Source of the DNA: Oceanospirillum sediminis
GTDB lineage: Bacteria; Pseudomonadota; Gammaproteobacteria; Pseudomonadales; Halomonadaceae
Assembly: GCF_014164585.1 (NCBI RefSeq)
Contig: NZ_JACJFM010000013.1
Location: 1-64,000, forward strand
Direction of reading: 5' to 3'
Length of the DNA: 64,000 nucleotides
Part shown: positions 60,344 through 64,000 of the stretch, piece after piece
Numbering within the stretch: the stretch's first letter is position 1
Layout: each line of letters begins with the position of its first letter
Translations under genes and position numbers: made by a program
The notes under the pieces: model-generated
Told to the model about the DNA's origin: nothing
Databases searched by the model: none
Seen by the model: only the letters and a program-made list of their open reading frames with translations

Positions 60344-60431
60344 AAAATCATTTTTTATGATTTAAGGGTGTTTTTTTATCCATCTGTCATGGATGACGGA
60401 GCTTTTTCACTCCCCTTTGCAGTTAGTATTT

Positions 60432-60459
60432 TTGCTTAAGTAAGTTTCCGTTTTATACT
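60432..60459 (+). promoter_or_regulatory. putative bactofilin promoter
   Basis: -35 TTGCTT (60432-60437), 16-base spacer, -10 TATACT (60454-60459), about 50 bases before the bactofilin ATG. Confidence 0.6.
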
Positions 60460-60510
60460 CTCTGGATCAAGCGATGTCATTACAACAACACAGTTTATGG
60501 GATTCTGAAC

Positions 60511-60993
60511 ATGTTCGGTGGTAATAAAAAAACGGTTAGTCCTGCCAGTTTCGACACTCTGATCTCTGAAGGTTCTGAGATCGCAGGTGACATGCACCTG
60601 AGTGGAGGTCTGCAGATTGATGGCAAAATTTTTGGCAATCTGATCGCTGACGACAATTCATCTGCAGTGGTACGTATCAGTGATAGCGGCATGGTTATCG
60701 GAGAAATTTCCGCCCCTCATGTGATTATCAGTGGCAGTGTTACTGGCGATATCCATGCCTGTGAAAGTCTGGAGCTGGCTAAGACCGCTCAGATTGAAGG
60801 TGATGTCAGCTATAACCTGCTGGAAATGGAAATGGGTGCTCAGATCAGCGGCCAGCTGAAGCATATCTATCGTGGTAATCAGGGCAACCGTCCATCCATG
60901 CCAAAAAATACCACCCTGGAAAAACCGGTTCAGTCAAAAGAAACAGATCCTAAAGTGAAAGAGCTGCCGATCAATAAACAAAACGCATCCTGA
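60511..60993 (+). CDS. bactofilin-family polymer-forming protein
   Basis: A 160-residue bactofilin. The central right-handed beta-helix repeats (GDMHLSGGLQIDGKIFGNL, ADDNSSAVVRISDSGMVIGEI, GSVTGDIHACESLELAKTAQIEGDV) are flanked by short unstructured ends; the tail is Lys/Pro/Glu-rich. Bactofilins self-assemble into filaments at the membrane, affecting cell shape, poles or envelope. No peptidoglycan hydrolase neighbour is present. Confidence 0.92.
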   Translation: MFGGNKKTVSPASFDTLISEGSEIAGDMHLSGGLQIDGKIFGNLIADDNSSAVVRISDSGMVIGEISAPHVIISGSVTGDIHACESLELAKTAQIEGDVSYNLLEMEMGAQISGQLKHIYRGNQGNRPSMPKNTTLEKPVQSKETDPKVKELPINKQNAS

Positions 60994-61021
60994 GCTCCTG
61001 TTACAAAAGAACTCCTATTAC

Positions 61022-61060
61022 AAAAAATGCCCTGTGTATCAGAATACACAGGGCATTTTT
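61022..61060. terminator. bidirectional terminator between bactofilin gene and ahcY
   Basis: AAAAAATGCCCTGTGTAT, CAGA, ATACACAGGGCATTTTT: a strong stem with A and T tracts on either side. Confidence 0.93.
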
Positions 61061-61119
61061 ATATCAGCCTGTCAGATCCGGATAACCAGATCCGGCTATT
61101 GCTATCCATACAGAATAAA

Positions 61120-62514
61120 TCAGTACTTATAGCTTTCTGGCTTGAATGGGCCTTCAACGTCAACACCAATATAGTCTGCCTGCTCCTGAGACAGTTTGGT
61201 GATAACACCGCTGAAACCTTCAACCATGTAACGAGCCACTTCTTCGTCCAGCTGCTTAGGCAGAACTTCAACAGTGATGTTTGCCGCTTTTTCTTCAGCT
61301 GTCAGGTTTGCGAAGCCCGCTTTGTACAGGTGGATCTGAGCCAGTACCTGGTTAGCAAAAGAGCCATCCATGATACGGGATGGGTGACCGGTGGCGTTAC
61401 CCAGGTTCACCAGACGACCTTCAGACAACAGGATCAGGTAATCGCTGCTATCCAGGTTGACATCAGTACCTGGCTTAGCGTCGCGGAATACCTTGTGTAC
61501 CTGCGGCTTAACTTCTTCCCACGCCCAGTTTTCACGCATGTACGCGGTATCGATCTCGTTATCGAAATGACCGATGTTACATACCACAGCACCTTTTTTC
61601 AGCGCTTTCAGCATGTTGGCGTTACAGACGTTGTAGTTACCGGTCGTGGTTACGATCAGGTCGGTTTTTGCCAACAGTGCGCTGTTGATAGAGGCATCAG
61701 TACCGTCGAATTCACCGTTGTTAAACGGAGAAACCACTTCGAAACCGTCCATACATGCCTGCATCGCACAGATAGGGTCCACTTCTGTAACAGAAACGAT
61801 CATGCCTTCCTGACGCAAAGATGCCGCAGAACCTTTACCTACGTCACCGTAACCAATAACCAGGGCTTTCTTACCGGACAGCAGGTGATCAGTACCACGC
61901 TTGATGGCGTCGTTCAGAGAGTGACGACAGCCGTACTTGTTGTCGTTCTTTGACTTGGTTACCGCGTCGTTTACATTGATCGCAGGTACTTTCAGAGTAC
62001 CCTTGTGCATCATCTCAATCAGACGGTGAACACCTGTGGTGGTCTCTTCAGATACACCGTGGATGCTGGCCAGCATAGCAGGGTATTTTTCGTGGATCAG
62101 AGCGGTCAGATCACCACCGTCGTCCAGCAGGATGTTTGCATCCCAAGGGCTGCCATCTTTGTTGATGGTTTGTTCCAGACACCAAACGTACTCGTCTTCG
62201 GTCTCACCTTTCCAGGCAAATACAGGAATCTCACCCGCAGCGATAGCAGCTGCAGCGTGATCCTGTGTGGAGAAGATGTTACAGGAAGACCAACGAACTT
62301 CTGCACCCAGGGCAACCAGTGTTTCGATCAGCACGGCAGTCTGGATGGTCATGTGAATACAACCGATGATCTTAGCGCCAGCCAGCGGTTGCTCGGCACG
62401 GTACTTCTCACGAATCGCCATCAGCGCTGGCATTTCAGACTCAGCGATGCGGATTTCGTTACGGCCATAGTCAGCAAGAGAGATATCAGCGACTTTGTAG
62501 TCAGTGAAGCTCAT
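61120..62514 (-). CDS. ahcY: adenosylhomocysteinase
   Basis: A 464-residue NAD-dependent enzyme splitting S-adenosylhomocysteine into adenosine and homocysteine. Motifs: [53 protein letters not shown] (NAD binding), [32 protein letters not shown] and the C-terminal KPESYKY. GGAG lies eight bases before the ATG. An SAH riboswitch precedes it, so expression rises with its own substrate. metK lies upstream in the same direction. Confidence 0.97.
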   Translation of the reverse strand: MSFTDYKVADISLADYGRNEIRIAESEMPALMAIREKYRAEQPLAGAKIIGCIHMTIQTAVLIETLVALGAEVRWSSCNIFSTQDHAAAAIAAGEIPVFAWKGETEDEYVWCLEQTINKDGSPWDANILLDDGGDLTALIHEKYPAMLASIHGVSEETTTGVHRLIEMMHKGTLKVPAINVNDAVTKSKNDNKYGCRHSLNDAIKRGTDHLLSGKKALVIGYGDVGKGSAASLRQEGMIVSVTEVDPICAMQACMDGFEVVSPFNNGEFDGTDASINSALLAKTDLIVTTTGNYNVCNANMLKALKKGAVVCNIGHFDNEIDTAYMRENWAWEEVKPQVHKVFRDAKPGTDVNLDSSDYLILLSEGRLVNLGNATGHPSRIMDGSFANQVLAQIHLYKAGFANLTAEEKAANITVEVLPKQLDEEVARYMVEGFSGVITKLSQEQADYIGVDVEGPFKPESYKY

Positions 62515-62534
62515 CAGGTTTCTCCATTCAGGTG

Positions 62535-62614
62535 AATGGGCGCCCTTGCAAATTAATTGGCACCTGGCTGAGCGTAGCGGAATAAACTCCGTTGCAGCGC
62601 CCCTCAGCCTGGTG
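62535..62614 (-). promoter_or_regulatory. SAH riboswitch upstream of ahcY
   Basis: Minus-strand leader: ACCAGGCTGAG pairs with CTCAGCCAGGT to form the long stem around a conserved GGGGCGCTGCAACGG core, and the 5' GGGCGC can pair with the 3' GCGCCC (62545-62540) to give the family pseudoknot. This matches the known S-adenosylhomocysteine riboswitch class found before ahcY. It ends about 20 bases before the start codon, near the GGAG binding site, so control of translation or nearby termination is likely; SAH binding turns expression on in this class. Confidence 0.92.
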
Positions 62615-62616
62615 TG

Positions 62617-62635
62617 TTGTCAGTCTGGCTGACAA
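62617..62635 (-). other. leader hairpin 2
   Basis: TTGTCAG-TCTGG-CTGACAA, a seven-base-pair hairpin directly upstream of the riboswitch in the ahcY leader. Role unknown. Confidence 0.5.
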
Positions 62636-62644
62636 CCAGATGCG

Positions 62645-62673
62645 ACAAAGCAGGAGTCAGGCTCCTGCTTTGT
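62645..62673 (-). other. leader hairpin 1
   Basis: ACAAAGCAGGAG, TCAGG loop, CTCCTGCTTTGT: a perfect 12-base-pair stem in the metK-ahcY gap, without a T tract on either side. Confidence 0.6.
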
Positions 62674-62674
62674 G

Positions 62675-62697
62675 ATGTACGTTAACCGTACATTATA
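62675..62697 (-). promoter_or_regulatory. putative ahcY promoter with overlapping palindrome
   Basis: A perfect -10 TATAAT (62697-62692, minus strand) is joined to the 19-base palindrome ATGTACG-GTTAA-CGTACAT (62693-62675), which would cover the transcription start. The -35 region is poor. The position suits a repressor operator in addition to the riboswitch. Confidence 0.55.
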
Positions 62698-62750
62698 GAT
62701 GCTCTGTGACAAAACAGATCATCCGGGGCTGTATCTAATTGAAAATCAGA

Positions 62751-63941
62751 TTACAGGCCAGCGTCAGCACGCAGTGCGTCGGCTTTATCGGTTTTTTCCC
62801 ATGGGAATGCCGTGAAGGTGTCATCGCCCACGGTCATCTCAAAAGGATTACGGCCAAAGTGACCGTATGCTGCAGTCAGACGGTACATAGGGTGCAGCAG
62901 ATCCAGCATACGAGTGATCGCAAACGGACGCAGGTCAAAGTTGTCACGTACCAGCTCGATGATCTTCTCATCAGAGATCTTGCCCGTGCCAAAGGTGTTG
63001 ATCGACACAGAGGTCGGCTCAGCGACACCAATAGCGTAAGACACCTGGATCTCACAACGATCAGCCAGACCTGCCGCAACGATATTCTTCGCCACGTAAC
63101 GACCTGCGTAGGCTGCAGAACGGTCTACTTTGGATGGATCTTTACCAGAGAAAGCACCACCACCGTGACGGGCCATACCACCGTAGGTATCTACGATGAT
63201 TTTACGACCGGTCAGACCACAGTCACCCACAGGACCGCCGATTACGAAGTTACCGGTTGGGTTGATATGGAACTGGGTGTCTTTTGTCAGCAGCTCAGCC
63301 GGAATCTCATGCTTGATGATCAGCTCCATTACCGCTTCACGCAGATCTTCCTGAGTCACTTCAGGGTTGTGCTGAGTAGACAAAACGATAGCATCAATAG
63401 CTGATACCTGGCCGTTTTCGTAACGGCAGGTTACCTGAGATTTTGCATCAGGACGTAACCATGGCAGCAGGCCAGATTTACGGGCTTCAGCCTGGCGCTC
63501 AACCAGACGGTGAGCAAAGGTTACAGGTGCAGGCATCAGAACGTCGGTTTCGTTAGACGCGTAACCGAACATCAGCCCCTGGTCACCGGCGCCCTGATCT
63601 TCTGGCTTCTGGCGATCTACACCCTGGGCGATATCAACGGATTGTTTACCAATCAGATTGATGATGCCGCAAGTGCTACCGTCAAAACCTACTTCAGAAG
63701 ATGTGTAGCCGATGTCATTAATCACATTACGGACCAGATCTTCCAGATCGATCCAGGCAGAAGTGGAAATTTCACCAGAAACAATGGCAACACCAGTTTT
63801 TACCATCGTTTCACAGGCAACACGGGCGTACTTATCTTCCGCCAGAATTGCATCCAGTACGGCATCAGAAATCTGGTCAGCGATTTTATCCGGATGGCCT
63901 TCAGATACAGATTCAGACGTAAATAAAGAGTATTCGCTCAT
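62751..63941 (-). CDS. metK: S-adenosylmethionine synthetase
   Basis: A 396-residue enzyme making SAM from methionine and ATP. Signatures: [32 protein letters not shown] and [19 protein letters not shown]. Length and termini are normal. It precedes ahcY by about 235 bases on the same strand; the two genes form the SAM-SAH cycle. AAGGAG-like sequence lies upstream, but the promoter is beyond or near the window edge. Confidence 0.97.
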   Translation of the reverse strand: MSEYSLFTSESVSEGHPDKIADQISDAVLDAILAEDKYARVACETMVKTGVAIVSGEISTSAWIDLEDLVRNVINDIGYTSSEVGFDGSTCGIINLIGKQSVDIAQGVDRQKPEDQGAGDQGLMFGYASNETDVLMPAPVTFAHRLVERQAEARKSGLLPWLRPDAKSQVTCRYENGQVSAIDAIVLSTQHNPEVTQEDLREAVMELIIKHEIPAELLTKDTQFHINPTGNFVIGGPVGDCGLTGRKIIVDTYGGMARHGGGAFSGKDPSKVDRSAAYAGRYVAKNIVAAGLADRCEIQVSYAIGVAEPTSVSINTFGTGKISDEKIIELVRDNFDLRPFAITRMLDLLHPMYRLTAAYGHFGRNPFEMTVGDDTFTAFPWEKTDKADALRADAGL

Positions 63942-64000
63942 GATTCTCTTATTACCCTCAAAGGAGTTGAAAATAAGGAATTAGCCAGATGCTTTAACGT

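Noticed and set aside
61027-61953. 308-residue frame antisense to ahcY
   Set aside because: Starts inside a terminator and runs against a highly conserved gene; typical antisense shadow.
62645-62673. Hairpin as the metK terminator
   Set aside because: Stem is strong but no T run follows on the minus strand; listed as a leader hairpin instead.

Overview
The window looks like a chromosomal segment of a marine-type gammaproteobacterium. Pointers are MinCDE, exonuclease I, an initiator tRNA and rRNA leader of gamma type, a FabY-type ketoacyl synthase, Pseudomonas-like paired arginine succinyltransferases (AruF/AruG), and an SAH riboswitch before ahcY. An Oceanospirillales-like host is my inference from gene content, not a computed result. 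No prophage, CRISPR array or complete insertion sequence is visible.

Layout. 1-0.5 kb: 5' end of a 16S rRNA gene on the minus strand with its leader and two promoters. 0.5-9.7 kb: a diguanylate cyclase coupled to a SRAP-fold protein, a lipoprotein M16 peptidase, sbcB, minCDE and phaB. 9.9-20.2 kb: initiator tRNA-Met, an inositol-monophosphatase-like enzyme, a hybrid histidine kinase, trxB, a DTW-domain protein and a LysM-FecR / CHASE2-EAL operon. 20.4-34.1 kb: a repair/modification operon (nfo, TrmB-like, cobB), sseA, an orphan ParA, fabY, two OmpA proteins, an LPP20-like lipoprotein, a hydrolase, and a periplasmic binding protein paired with a diguanylate cyclase. 34.5-39.4 kb: malate synthase G followed by an accessory islet (HigA-like antitoxin without HigB, a small unknown protein, an AlbA_2/Schlafen-type ATP-binding protein). 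39.4-52.2 kb: arginine succinyltransferase pathway genes (M20 hydrolase, aruF, aruG, astD, astB), mgtE, a CHASE4-GAF-GGDEF-EAL protein, and an Lrp regulator divergent from a third succinyltransferase paralogue. 52.2-55.8 kb: accessory stretch with a TPR-LicD protein, a probable IS remnant and two tandem paralogous secreted proteins of unknown family. 55.8-64 kb: DUF1338 enzyme, LysR regulator, RmlD-like protein with PlsC, a small unknown protein, bactofilin, ahcY with its SAH riboswitch, and metK.

How it fits together. Four proteins carry cyclic-di-GMP domains (two cyclases, two EAL phosphodiesterases with degenerate GGDEF domains), each with a different sensory front end, so second-messenger signalling is a theme. 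The ast genes turn arginine towards glutamate; astC and astE are not in the window. MetK and AhcY form the SAM/SAH cycle, with SAH sensed directly in the ahcY leader. The places I find least explained are the degenerate SRAP protein, the third AstA paralogue, the TPR-LicD gene, the paired secreted proteins and the binding-protein/cyclase pair.
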